The notes under the pieces are model-generated. The model searched no databases. It saw nothing but the letters and a program-made list of their open reading frames with translations, and was not told the DNA's origin. Shown in pieces: positions 32,391-43,740 of a DNA stretch of 64,000 nucleotides. Position 1 is the stretch's first letter, and each line of letters begins with the position of its first letter. The DNA comes from Flectonema sp. DT1601 (Eukaryota; Euglenozoa; Diplonemea; Diplonemida; Diplonemidae). The DNA is taken from positions 868,001 to 932,000 of the forward strand of contig OZ025797.1 of assembly GCA_964019425.1 (NCBI GenBank), given 5' to 3'. Position numbers and translations under genes: made by a program.

Positions 32391-35300
32391 TTTCAAAAAA
32401 AAATTGCAAAAACAATGAAAAACACTAAATCTTTTTTTGCAAAAAAGCCGAAAAAGTCAGCATTATCACGTTTACCACATCGTAGTGAAAGCATCATGGG
32501 TGTTGGTTGGGTTTGTTAGCATTTTTTTGTTTCTCTTTTTTTTTTTGTTTTTTTTGTTTCTTCTTCTGTAGTTGTTCTTGATTGCAATGTTCCCGTTGCT
32601 GTTCTTTTCAATTCAGATCCTTTCTTTTTTTTTTTTTTTTTTAATTTTTATTATAATTTCTGCCCACTTTTGGGACAGCTTATTTTCACAACTTTCTTCT
32701 TAACGTTACACATCTTTTTCTTTTTTAAGTAGATACAACACCATGTGAAAAAGCAAAGGTGGACAGTACAGCCAGGTCGTGAAATGAAACATGTTGTTGT
32801 TTGGTGCCCTGTTTTTTTTTTGTTAGATCGCAAAACCAATCCTGGCAGAAAATCGTACGGAAAGTGGAACGTTAACAGAAACACGTGCATGCTTTTTTCT
32901 TCTTCTTTTTTTTTAAAATTCGCAGTTGTGACAAGCAAACATTATCATAATAGTTCTTTTTTTGAATATTCGGAAGGGAGAGTCTAAAGAAGGATCCGCA
33001 GCCCAACAGTAGCAATGCACTTAAGCGCAACATTGACAAGACGGATATTTCTTAGAGCGGCGATGTTCGTGTTATTGCTGTCACACGTTTTTATTTTTTT
33101 TAAAAAAAACAGCGTAACACCAGTACTTAATCGAAAAAAGATGAAACTAATAAAACATTTTTTTTTTTTTTAAATTTCATCCATCGTGCGGTGAGCCATC
33201 TAAAAGAATTCGTAAGAGTACAAACTATCACTAAATGCCAAGCTCGAACACAGAGTGGTTAACACTATCAAGACCCACACCCACTATTCAACACGACAAT
33301 GTGTTATAAGGAGACTTTTAGGAGGACAGACGTATTTTCTTTTACTTTCCTCTTTTTCCATGGGACTGAGACTAAAAGGATTTAAAAAAAAAAAGAAAAA
33401 CAACGATGCAAATTAAGCATGTAAAGGAGAGGGAGCTTCAACGAAAAAGTGAGAATGAACAAAGAAAGTAGAGTTCCTTCCCTAATGTGGAGCTTGCGAA
33501 AGGTAGCCAGCGAGGAGTGCATCTGCGTTTGCATTGCTTGTAAGTCGTCAAACTAGAGTAAGATCTTACACTGTATGTGAGATTTCTCTCGCAAGCAGAA
33601 AGCGTGAACAGTATCGCACCGTATCCACAGAACTCAAGTCCAATTTTCGTATTTTTTTTTTCGATATAATCGGAGCAGTGTTTCAAGCTCTCCCTCAGTG
33701 ACAATCTGTCAACGGGGCTGAGCATCCAGTCTGACTTACTCAGATTACGAGAACATGAGGACAGGATGCGTACGTTAAGAAGTATATGAAATGTAAACAA
33801 TTAACCCTACGATTGTTCTCAGAGTGTGAGAACGTAAAGGTACTAAAGTGTATGAGGAATGAGGAATTAAGACGGAACAATTATCACCTCAATCAGTAAA
33901 GTGTTTACTAACCAACCACCATACACAGAGCCAGAGGATACATCAACATGTAAGAAGTACTAAAAGAACTCTACGAGATGATATCTCCTTACTAATCTAA
34001 ACTAGTTATAGGTCGATAGTATTTAGTAGTTATTGAATGAGGGGAATGTTCTCTCATCCCCCAGGTATTGTACCGACGAAATTCTTGTCCAACTGCTTAA
34101 GAAAGGAAACATAAAAACAATGTTTACTTCATTACCTCGGAAGTACTACTATAAGTAGTATGGGTATAAGAATTCTTTTTTTTACAAGAAGACAGCTCTG
34201 ATACACGCAGAGCGGTACCAACGGCTACAAGGAGAGTGAAAAGGGGCATTGTGGAATTTCGCATCCGACTGTTGTGAGGTAACGAACTAACTCACATAAG
34301 ACATGCGTGTGGAGTTTGAATAGAAGACGACGTCTCTGCAGGGGAAGGGGGAAAAAATCATTCCTAGCTCTTTTTTTTTTTTTTTCGTTGGGAGCCTTGG
34401 TTTTCCTTCCCTTCCAGTCGCAATACTACAAGTAAATAGCGTATGACTGTTTTTTATGTGATGTTTTGTACTTCTCTAACAACGCACACGGTTAATAGAT
34501 TACTGGGAAAGGTGAAGAGTCAAAAGAAAATAATCGAACTGATAAATAGAGCCACAACGATACCAAACAGTACTTTAAGGAAGTATTAGAAAGGAAAAAA
34601 AAGTTTGGGAAAACGGCTGCTTTATTTTATTTTATTTTTCTCTCTTTTTCCTTTTTTTGTGACCTTAGAATGTACGGCACCCCATCATTACAAATAATGT
34701 CGGAATTCTTTTTTTAAAAAGAGAACGAGAACAGTATAACCACAAACATCAATTTATAATTGACCAGTGGTTTTTGATTCTTTTTTTTTTTTTTTTTTTT
34801 TTTTTTCTTTGAGCTCATGGCGCCACTACAACAACAACACCTAACTAAGTATCCAATAGGACGGGAGAAACTAAAGAAATACTACCTAGGTAATAATAAT
34901 GACGGGGACATGAGGTCCTCCGCAGAGCACAAGATAAAAAATGTTCCCAAATATGTTACCAAACTACACAGAAAGACACACATCTTTGCCTTGATTATTT
35001 CTGCACATAATTTGTCAGTGAAGGCCAAGAAAGCTGTCCCAGCAGGATAACCATCCAACTGGGCCAACAAACATTATTATGTTAGACGTAATTGGGAGTC
35101 AACTTTTGATATTTTTTTTTCTTTTGTTTTTTTGTTTTTTTTGGTAGTACTATTGACAACGAATAACAACATAAAAATAAAAAAAAAAATAAAAAAAAAA
35201 GTTGACCGACCAATACGTGCATAAATCAGTAACGGTATTACAAGCACAAACAAAAAAAAATTTAAAAAAAAAAAGAAAAAAAAAAAAAACATGTTCACTT

Positions 35301-36354
35301 CGTACGCAACAGCTTCTGCATCATGGATGGATCCATGCTTCTGCTTCAGTAAAGTACAGAATGACTGCTAATTATTTCCCTTTTTCTTTTTTTTTTTTTT
35401 TTTTTGTCTATTTTTTCCCCTCAATTGCCAAGTAAATCTTAATAGTATATCATCAGTAATATCTCAGAAGTATAAAGCACACCTAAAGTACTAATAACTT
35501 TGTAACTAAACATTTGAGACCGCGGGAACAAGGGAGGCCTGCATGCCAACATGGGGGATCAAAGAGACTTTGTTGAAAGGAACATCTGTCTTTCATTTAA
35601 AGTAATAAAACTTAAAAGACATAAATATGATGCATATCAAAAGGGACAAGGATATTTGCAATTTATTTGCCAGCGATGTATCTGCAGAAATTAACACCGT
35701 TAAGAGGTGAATTGCGAACAAGCCATGGACATGTCTTCCTTGCTAGTACCGCAATTGAATATAGGCAATTAACCACAACAATAATAAATGAAACAAAATA
35801 AAATTGAAATAAAATGAAATCTCGGGGGATGTTTCCTAGACAAAAGAAAACAATTTCAAACTTAAAATATTCCTCCTAGCGAAAATGCTTATTTTTTTTT
35901 CCCCCTTTCCAATGAGGTTTTGTTAAGGTGTTAAAACGTAATAAAATATATCAAAAACCACTAGTAGACTCCGTGTTGAGGTCCAAAAACCACTACCGCA
36001 TAACACATCAATGTCTGCTAATGGGAGGTCTGTTACTAAAACATGATATGTGTTGTTACTACCGTAGCCACTCAAGGCAAGCAGGAGTTCCTTGTATATC
36101 AGTCAAATGTGACAAAGTGACGAACACATTGGATACTTTATTTCTATTTTGAACATTTCTTTATAAAAAGGTGCACGTCAGTATCTCTAGGGGGCACATC
36201 ACCTTCTGTTCTGCTTAACTCACTAAGTGTGTTGAGAAAGTTGTTGGAAAAAAAAAAAAAAAACATCTGACTCTTCTGAGGAAAAAAGAAATAAAAACCT
36301 TGGGAAAACTACCGAAAAGTTACCGAAATTGTCAACTCTTAACAAAAGGTTGTC

Positions 36355-36510
36355 CACCGGGTTCGGAAAAAGTTACCCGCCGCAGGCCACTTGGAGACCT
36401 TGACAATATCTTTCCTCATATCTGGGGATAAAACTACACCTGTTGTGTGAAAATTCCCCAGAAGGTCTTACTTGAAAAAATATTTATACTTGCGGTTATG
36501 AGGCCGCATG
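36355..36510. ncRNA. Candidate structured element: three successive hairpins
   Basis: Within very AT-rich spacer this stretch is GC-richer and contains consecutive inverted repeats: CGGGT/ACCCG near 36360-36382, TCTGGGGA/TCCCCAGA at 36421-36428 and 36455-36462 (with ACAC/GTGT nested inside), and TGCGG/CCGCA at 36491-36495 and 36504-36508. The strand is unknown. It may be a non-coding RNA or a mobile-element remnant; no known RNA family is recognised. Confidence 0.3.
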
Positions 36511-37455
36511 GCAAAAGGTCATGCAGATTCTGGATTTCTTTTTGCTTTTTAGGTTCTGAGTGGCGATAACGATGAGTTGCTGCTTTCGGAAATTATTCTA
36601 GTGAATCACGGGTTTTTCCAAAAAAAAAAAAAAGACGTTCTTTTCTTTTCTTTTTTTTTTTTTGTGCAAGAAGGAAAGAGAGGGGGGCAGGGTATATAAA
36701 CAAGCAATAACGGGATATGTGTTAAAAAATGAAATTGCCGGAAAGAGAAAAATAAATAAATCGAGGAGAAAGAAAAAAAGAAAATCGAACACAATTACTA
36801 CACAACCTCTTATTAATGTTTCAGGGTGCAACCTTAGCAGGTAAAGCTAAAGAAGTAGGTGAAGTTATAAAAAAGAAAAGGGGGTAAGGTAGGGGAAGAA
36901 ATACAGTCATGTGGACGGATGAAGATAACTAAGTGCCAAATACTTCCCAGATAACCTTCATCGGAACTGACCATTTTTAAGAAAAAAAAAAAAAAAAAAA
37001 AAGAAAAAAAACAATTTCCACTACCGAGGAATAGTAGCGGACCACCGAAACAAAACAGAAATGACAGACAGATATTTTGATACACAAAATAAAAAAAAAA
37101 AGAAAAGAAAAAAAAAAGAAAATTAATTCTCAAGTTGGGGTGGAGGTAGTGAATGATTTCCTTTTTTTTTTTTAAATTTTTTTTTTTTTTTGTTTTTTTT
37201 TTTATATTTTCTAATTCTTTAGTCTACATAATTTTTTTATTTAAAGAACTCTTCTTATAGGCCTCAATTAATCTTCCCGTAGATATCGACAGGAAGTTTT
37301 CAATCGAAACCACGTACACGTTGGCGTGCTCTAAAAAATAAAATTAAAAATATAGACTACAACCAATAAAAAACAACAACTAATTCGCAACTCAATAAAA
37401 GAGAGTTAGCTTTTTAGCTTGGTGCGTGGTTTTTCGATGGGCCTACCAAAAGGGG

Positions 37456-37486
<31 letters not shown>

Positions 37487-38433
37487 TGAAATCGAGTCCA
37501 AAAAAGTTATAATACTACTTCTGTTTGTTTTTTTTTTTGTTTGCTTTTTTTTTTTCTTATATCATTTAGGCAAGCATGCCCACTTGTTGGTTACTTCATT
37601 CGTTTAAGCAGTGCGTTTTTCTACACCTATATCTCAGTAGCAGTTTCAAAAAAGTTTTTCCTTCTGCAAAGTTGCTACTCCGTACTGTATAGTACAAATA
37701 AAAAAAATAAAATAAAAAATCTGTATTTTGATGACAGAAATTTCCATCAAAACAATTTTCATAAAACCCCTTTCGGGAAACGTTATTTGCAGTGCTGACT
37801 AACTTCTTTTCTTTATAGCCAAAAACACTCATAACACTTACAAGCGTTAAAGTTACAATTGCAGCCAAAAAAGTGTTTTCTTTTTCTTTTTTTTTTTTTT
37901 TTTTTTTTTTGTTGTTGTTTGTCAATTATTGGTTTATCTCTGTTTTTATTTTTCAAAAACCGAAATTGCCTGACCTGGGATATCTTCTGTTAAAAGGTAA
38001 AAACTACCTAACACCAGAAAGAGATAACATGTAAACAAACCAAACGATTTACATGTTTTATCGCGATCGAAGAGATATTGTAACAAAGGCTCACCTCGCA
38101 ATAGGTATGGGGAGAGAGGCTTTTTTTTTATTTTATCGAGCCCACTACAGGCAGAAGACAATATGCATAGGGGTGGGAAGCGAAGGAATAGGGGATAATT
38201 ATTGTGATCTTAAGGACACAGTGAACTATAGTGATGCTCAAATTAGCCTTTCAGTTACTATCATTAGCACGGTAGAAGTCTGTCAGGCAGCAATTGAGAC
38301 TTAATCACCCAGTTAGCAATTTTTGGTTAGTGTAGTACATATTAATTGTGTTCGTAAAAAAAAAAAAATTAGAAAAGGGGGGATTATATGCTTTTTTTTT
38401 TTTCTTTCGTTCTTTTATTGCGGAATAGTAATC

Positions 38434-38435
<2 letters not shown>

Positions 38436-38470
<35 letters not shown>
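38436..38470. repeat. T35 homopolymer
   Basis: The longest single-base run noticed in the window, one of dozens of A/T runs of 15 nt or more in the spacers. Confidence 0.95.
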
Positions 38471-38471
<1 letters not shown>

Positions 38472-38785
38472 TTTTGCGATGAGAATGTCAGTATTTTTCT
38501 TCTTTTCTTTTTTTTGATTGGGAAATCATAGGAATTGAGCTTCAGGGACCTCCACCCACCCACCCCTTACCCAATAATGGTTCTCCTCATCAGTCAGTAG
38601 GTGGCTAATACTTTAACGAACACCTTTTTTTTTAAAAAGAAGAAGTAATAAAGATTTTTTTCATCACATATATACATCTGCTGTCGGATGTATGAATATC
38701 ATTATCCGATGAGATCAGCTTTCTATCGTACCAGTTATTTTGTATAAAGACTTTTACTTTTGGTAAGAACATCATCAACATAGTA

Positions 38786-40852
38786 TTAATGATTTGCGTC
38801 CGGTAGTACTACTCTTGGTGCAGGAACGCCGTTGCTGAACTGAGATTCATTGTCGTCGATTTCTTCAAGATGGAAGTATGAAGACATCGAATTATTCATG
38901 CGATTTCCTCGACCATTTGCTGAAACGACAGGGTATTGGGATGACGAAGAACTGCGTCGAGAAGCATTATAGCGAGAGCGAGGTGGTCTGCGTGCTCCAG
39001 CAGCTCCAGTTCCATTGAATCCACTGTAGCGACTACCACTTCTTGGTGATACTTGTGGGTATGCGTACTCTCTATCATACTCATCTAAGTCGACATCATC
39101 ATGTTGGTTTACATTACCTCCTCGCTTCTTTCTCTTTGGAGGTGTCGGATACCGAGCAGGTTGTGAAGCTGGAGATGCTTTGAACTTACTCATACTTCCT
39201 TCACTACCTCCTTCTATAAGAGATACCTCTCTTTCCATACCCGGTGACTTTAGAGGATTGCTACCATTATATCCACTTGCACTGATGTCGATATTATTTG
39301 GATCTTTTAGTAATGCTCTCAGTTCATCATCTACTTCGTGTTTTTCCATGGCCTTCTTTGTCTGTCCAAGTTCTAAAGCTGCAATTAACCAGTCACGTGG
39401 AATCTTCTCGGATCGATGAACAAGAGTATAAATAAATAATGATCTTGGAACAAATGCGATTAGAGAAATAATAGGTAGAAGAACGCAACCAAAGACAACA
39501 ATAATACCCATTTCTTCGTAGATCAAACTGACAAGCATACTGATTTGACCGATGTAGAAGCAGGATGCGAACACAATAATTTGAATCTGTCTTTCCAATT
39601 TATCAGGGTCGTTCAAGTCTAAAGAATTCAACGGATGGTCATCTTCACAACATCCAGTCAAGATATCCCAAGGAATGCGTTCACCTTGAGCCCATTCCAA
39701 TCCGTAAGCTTTTCTACTTGAGGCTATGTTAATTTTCGTTATTTCCGTCGTTTTTGTCGCAGCGTGATAAGGATTCTTCAACAGATCAGGATGTCCGATA
39801 GCACTTGAAATCAGGGTTTGAAGTTGGCTACTAATACGCCAAAGCAGCCAAATAGAACTGACTGGACCAACGAAAGCGAAAATAAGTGTGACGGAACTGA
39901 GAGACATTCCACCTAAATGGATAAGGTTTGAAGCAGACATAAAAACAATTGCAATCCATACAAAGATTGGTACGTGAAGAAGTTCTACGAGCACTTCAGA
40001 AGTTGCAACTTTTGAAAATTTCGCGATATCAAAATATCTCTGAGAATCATAAGGACGTGCTCTTATCTGAGGCATGTCATGTTCTCTCATTGTTGCTAAG
40101 ATTTCTTCTAATCTTAATTCTCTGGGATCACAAACTTCTCGAAGTAATTTTTCATGATGAATAATTATAGCTTGTCGTAAGGCGAGTACACATCTATCCC
40201 AACCCTTAGTCCTTCCTAGAATACCCATAATACCAAATGTTGAAGGGGTTCTATAATCACCATTGGTACAAGTATCTTCAAGAGTTTTCTGTTGGATCTT
40301 TTCAAGTTGTCTGCAGAATCGGTCTCTTTGAATGAAGCAGACTTGAATGAAAGTACCGTAGGCGAGACCCATAATAAACAACACAAGATGAGCATATTCA
40401 AACATAGCCAAGTTGAATGTCACCTCACAAGGACTTGAACCACTGCTGGAGCTGCTGTCAGGTGCAGCAGTGCCATTAGTCCCTGGGGCTACAGTGTTAT
40501 TTGCTGGTACCGGGTCATTGCAACCTGGCTTTCGGATACTGACATCAGTTAGACCCAGTTCGGCAGCTAAAATTAATAAGAAAGAAACAATTCCGACCAT
40601 CATAAGCTCTGAATAAATTGCTCCAAGAGCTAATCTTCTATGCTTGTCTTTAGTCTTTGCTTCTACTTTGTGTTTTGCCATTTCGATCGCAACCGATAAC
40701 AACACGACAAAAAAGAACATAGTAAACACTGTGATCGGATTGTCGTTTACATCATCACCAAGTTGCCATAATTTGATATCCCCGCCTGCTGCGGCTTCCC
40801 GAGCGAGCGCGAGGACGGCGAATAAAACGGTTATTTGGGATTTAGGCCGCAT
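38786..40852 (-). CDS. MLO-like seven-pass membrane protein
   Basis: Single exon, 688 residues, ATG start, TAA stop. A short signal-like N-terminus (ITVLFAVLALAREAAAG) precedes a helix (VFTMFFFVVLLSVAIEMAKH), a charged loop (KHKVEAKTKDKHRRLALGAI), a second helix with ELMMVGIVSFLLILAAELGL, an extracellular Cys/Asn/Ser loop, a third helix (YAHLVLFIMGLAYGTFIQV), a long cytoplasmic loop with RTKGWDRCVLALRQAII, and four more hydrophobic segments between about 300 and 490. This topology and the ELMxxGxxSxLL segment match the MLO family, known from plants, algae and some other protists; plant MLOs act as membrane calcium-channel-like proteins. The last 190 residues are basic, Ser/Arg/Tyr-rich and unstructured. 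The upstream leader carries a tiny overlapping ORF. Confidence 0.85.
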   Translation of the reverse strand: MRPKSQITVLFAVLALAREAAAGGDIKLWQLGDDVNDNPITVFTMFFFVVLLSVAIEMAKHKVEAKTKDKHRRLALGAIYSELMMVGIVSFLLILAAELGLTDVSIRKPGCNDPVPANNTVAPGTNGTAAPDSSSSSGSSPCEVTFNLAMFEYAHLVLFIMGLAYGTFIQVCFIQRDRFCRQLEKIQQKTLEDTCTNGDYRTPSTFGIMGILGRTKGWDRCVLALRQAIIIHHEKLLREVCDPRELRLEEILATMREHDMPQIRARPYDSQRYFDIAKFSKVATSEVLVELLHVPIFVWIAIVFMSASNLIHLGGMSLSSVTLIFAFVGPVSSIWLLWRISSQLQTLISSAIGHPDLLKNPYHAATKTTEITKINIASSRKAYGLEWAQGERIPWDILTGCCEDDHPLNSLDLNDPDKLERQIQIIVFASCFYIGQISMLVSLIYEEMGIIVVFGCVLLPIISLIAFVPRSLFIYTLVHRSEKIPRDWLIAALELGQTKKAMEKHEVDDELRALLKDPNNIDISASGYNGSNPLKSPGMEREVSLIEGGSEGSMSKFKASPASQPARYPTPPKRKKRGGNVNQHDDVDLDEYDREYAYPQVSPRSGSRYSGFNGTGAAGARRPPRSRYNASRRSSSSSQYPVVSANGRGNRMNNSMSSYFHLEEIDDNESQFSNGVPAPRVVLPDANH

Positions 40853-40856
40853 TCAT
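40850..40856 (-). promoter_or_regulatory. Overlapping four-codon upstream ORF at the MLO-like start
   Basis: The leader reads ATGAATGCGGCCTAA. The first ATG opens ATG-AAT-GCG-GCC-TAA, and the main start ATGCGGCCT lies inside it in another frame. Ribosomes starting at the first ATG would stop after four codons, 11 nt past the main ATG. Confidence 0.6.
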
Positions 40857-40886
40857 ACAGTGTTAATAAGTTCTGGTATGAGTCAC

Positions 40887-40905
40887 CTGAAAACGGAGGG
40901 GGAAA
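40887..40905 (-). other. Leader 3' splice acceptor of the MLO-like gene
   Basis: Minus strand TTTTTTCCCCCTCCGTTTTCAG is a textbook pyrimidine tract plus AG, 34 nt before the ATG at 40852. A GTTTGT that could serve as a cis donor lies about 155-160 nt upstream (near 41041), so a leader intron is possible here. Confidence 0.6.
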
Positions 40906-42634
40906 AAAATGATAAAAAGGGTAATATGTTCACGCACTATTTTACTGTTACTGCTGTTCCATACCATTCCCTTCTTCATAATTCCAATCAGGTGTTATTC
41001 TGCGAGCTGGAAGTAACATAGATGAAAAATAACTTACTAAAACAAACGAGAGGGCAAAAAAAAAAAAAAGAGGCAGAAAGAAAATAGTGATAACTAAACA
41101 AATTGGAAGCACAGCAATTCGAAAAAAGTACAAGCGAGACTACCAGTAAACTCTTTTCGGAATGCTGATAAAAATAGAGAATAACTCAATCAGTATCTCT
41201 TTGAAACGATCACTTTGGGACCTCTGTAGTAAGAATGTCACACTCTGTTTAATCTCTGTGACATTGGTCAGAATTAGCAAAGCATTGCAATGTCTTAGTC
41301 AAACGAACAAACAAATAAAAAAAATCACAGCGGTTCGATTCTGTTGGATAAAATTGGTTTAAGAAAGAAAAAAAAAAAAAAAAACTCGTTAAATTATTAA
41401 AACAATAGTAATTAACAAAGGTAGCAGTAGGGATAACTCACAGAGGAATCAATCCACCCGAGCAACTTCCGTGGAAGTTGATCGTTAGAATAATTCCATT
41501 GAGGGATGTAGTTGACAATAAAATACCAAACAACTTCTTATTACCTTTCAGATGTGTTCATCACTTCTGTACTGCAAAACAAAATAACTAGAGATAGATT
41601 GAGAGAGATAGAGAGAGAGGGAGACATGAGAAAAGTTCAGCGCCGCAGCTATCAACGGGTTATCCGTCAAGCGTTTATACCGCGAGATAGAAAGTTATCG
41701 TAACTGGGTAAACTCAGCGGTGCCGCAAGCGACTTCTTTTTCCAACGAAAAAAAAGGGAAAAAAAAAAAAAAAAAAAAAGACGAAGCCAACATTACAAAA
41801 TCAGAAAGGGGGAAACATTCATCTTTTCCCAGGCAATTTGCAATCCCTGACTCAGATCAACATCTTACCAAACAGAACTAGGTCTGTTTTTTTCCTCCTG
41901 GCAACCGTGACACATACACAACGAACACACACATACACAGATAGATAGACACACCAGGGGAAACACTTAGGCACACCGAAAAACCACAACGAACGGTAAG
42001 AAAATAATTTTAGTTAGAATATGGTTATTAGTACACTGAATCAAAATATATAAAACTAAAAAAAAATGTTGTTCCATAACACCGAATACGTAGCTGATGG
42101 TTAATTCTTTATTTCAGATTCGTTATTTTTTGTTCAATAGTGGTTCAGGAGACCGCACCCAAATAATAATTAATTTATCTCGTTTTCCTTTTTTTTTTTT
42201 TTTTTTACTCTATGTTTGTGCGAAAAGCCTACAATACAAAGTGATCAAATATTCATGTGGAAAAGAAAAAGACCACTCAGGAAGCTACATACAACATGGA
42301 AAGGGAAAATTCACATTAACGCATACAGGTACTAACAAACAAAAATACAAAGGCTAGTCCATTGTAATCGATGCAGGGGGGTCACTTGATAGGAATTACA
42401 TGAGATACTATAAGTTACCTCACGACAATTATTCTAACTAAATGTGGGAAGGGGAATAACAGAAAGAAAACTATCCTCGAAATAAGACATAACACATTCG
42501 ATCATCACAACCTAGATTTATATTGAAGTGAAGTACTCGAACATGTCACAACGATTTTTATCAATCTGATTTACAGACAGAAATTCTGTCTTTATTGAAA
42601 CAGGACCTTCGTGAGAATAGTTTCTCATAATTAA
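40906..42634. other. Spacer between EF-hand/CCCH copy A and the MLO-like gene
   Basis: About 1.7 kb. It contains A runs near 41060, 41368 and 41760, a GA-rich stretch near 41600-41625, a CA-rich stretch near 41910-41950 and a perfect 9-bp inverted repeat at 41234-41265. No gene seen. Confidence 0.55.
41234..41265. repeat. Perfect 9-bp inverted repeat (hairpin)
   Basis: AATGTCACA (41234-41242) and TGTGACATT (41257-41265) are exact reverse complements with a 14-nt loop, about 380 bp upstream of the MLO-like start. Role unknown. Confidence 0.6.
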
Positions 42635-43704
42635 TCAGACAGTATCATGACCAAAGGCACAGGCAGTACCTCTTTCACAACTTCCAGTGGCATTCCAGTG
42701 TTTGCATGCTGGCTGAACAGGTGCTTTTACTTCGGTATTACCATGAGCAAACCCACAGTCAGCACCGTATTGGCATTTTCCCAGTTCCCAATTTCTACAA
42801 ATAATTGTTTTCAATCGTGTAGTACGAAGACCTTTTGTAGTTCTTCGAGGTTTACCATCTGTTAGCGAAGTTTCACTCGAAGGGTCAACACTGGTGTTTG
42901 TTTGAGCTGATAACTCTGAAGTGGGAACGCTACGATTAGTAAACTCGAGGTTAATGGATGAAGACTTTGATTTCTTGCGTCTACTTCTGCGACGCTTCTT
43001 CGGTGACACAACACCTGTCAAATCCGTTACGTTGCTCACTTCAGCAAGTATCGCTCCAACTACATTGCCTTCCTCAATAGAAACAGTCTTTCTTGACACC
43101 AACATCTTTGCCACGACTTCTCCATGTTCGCACAGCGACGCCGTAGGAGCTGACCTAACATGCATGTCGTTATAAACTCTTGTTGAGTGACAAGTTCTAT
43201 TTCTGTCAGGATGTTGCTGTTTTTTTTAGTTTTCCAGAAGTGGTTTACTTAGAATAAGGGAACTAAAGACATGCAGGGCACACTGATAGTCTATGTACAA
43301 AGAAAATAACATACTCTGGCTGTAAGAGCGTGATCGAAGTCCGTTTCATCGAGGTCTTGGTCCATTAGCTTAGCGTAGTCTTTAAAGCGAAGACCAGTTT
43401 CAGGATCGGTGTTAACTTCTTGACAGATTACTAGCCAGCTTTCTTTATCAAGTGGTCCTCCTGAAGTGACAGTTGCAAACCTTGTTGCTTCTTCAAAATT
43501 GTGAAACCCATTATTGTCCCAATCACAAACATCAAACATGCGGAGTGGGAGTGAATCTGGATCTGCAACGACTTCCAAAAAGTGAGAGGCAATCATTGCG
43601 ATTGCGTTTATCGTGCATCCCTCAAGTTCAGATCGAGAAGTGATCTCTTCATTTTGAAGACATTCGAATTCGGTGTTTTGAAGCTTCGCTATCAGGATGT
43701 CCAT
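42635..43704 (-). CDS. EF-hand plus tandem CCCH zinc-finger protein, copy A (two exons)
   Basis: Exons 43704-43315 and 43216-42635; the 98-nt intron begins GTATGT and ends AAACAG. They join in frame to 323 residues ending in TGA. The N-terminal exon carries a helical region with one canonical EF-hand loop, DWDNNGFHNFEE (61-72; ligands D1, D3, N5, E12), flanked by helices, then KDYAKLMD. A basic linker (PKKRRRSRRKKSK) may be a nuclear signal. The C-terminus has two CCCH zinc fingers: Cys at 270, 278, 284 with His 288, and Cys at 301, 310, 316 with His 320. The lead-in RLKTIICRNW resembles the tristetraprolin/TIS11 lead-in, so binding of single-stranded RNA is likely. The fusion suggests a calcium-responsive RNA-binding regulator; that is inference. 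Copy B at 50051-51113 has the same structure and intron position. Confidence 0.88.
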
Positions 43705-43724
43705 TCCAATTGTTGAACAAATGA

Positions 43725-43740
43725 CTGAAACAAAATAAAG
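43725..43740 (-). other. Leader 3' splice acceptor of copy A
   Basis: Minus strand TTTATTTTGTTTCAG ends 20 nt before the ATG at 43704. No consensus donor was found nearby. Confidence 0.5.

Larger units (their letters stand above)
32391..38785. other. Gene-free spacer, 6.4 kb
   Basis: No supportable protein gene on either strand. It contains many A/T homopolymers (for example T24 near 34783 and T35 at 38436-38470), a 7-bp perfect hairpin at 34144-34160, and a relatively GC-rich island with hairpins at about 36355-36510. Small frames at 33438-33800 (minus) and 34817-35050 (plus) have no recognisable domain. Confidence 0.6.

Noticed and set aside
33438-33800. 120-codon minus-strand frame in the 6.4-kb spacer
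   Set aside because: It has no recognisable domain and contains homopolymer-encoded runs; no flanking splice or start context supports it.
34190-34240. tRNA anticodon-arm-like hairpin GCTCTG/CAGAGC with a 7-nt loop
   Set aside because: No T arm, D arm or acceptor stem can be drawn around it.
34817-35050. 77-codon plus-strand frame (MAPLQQQHL)
   Set aside because: No family recognised, and the overlapping minus-strand frame is equally long; likely chance.
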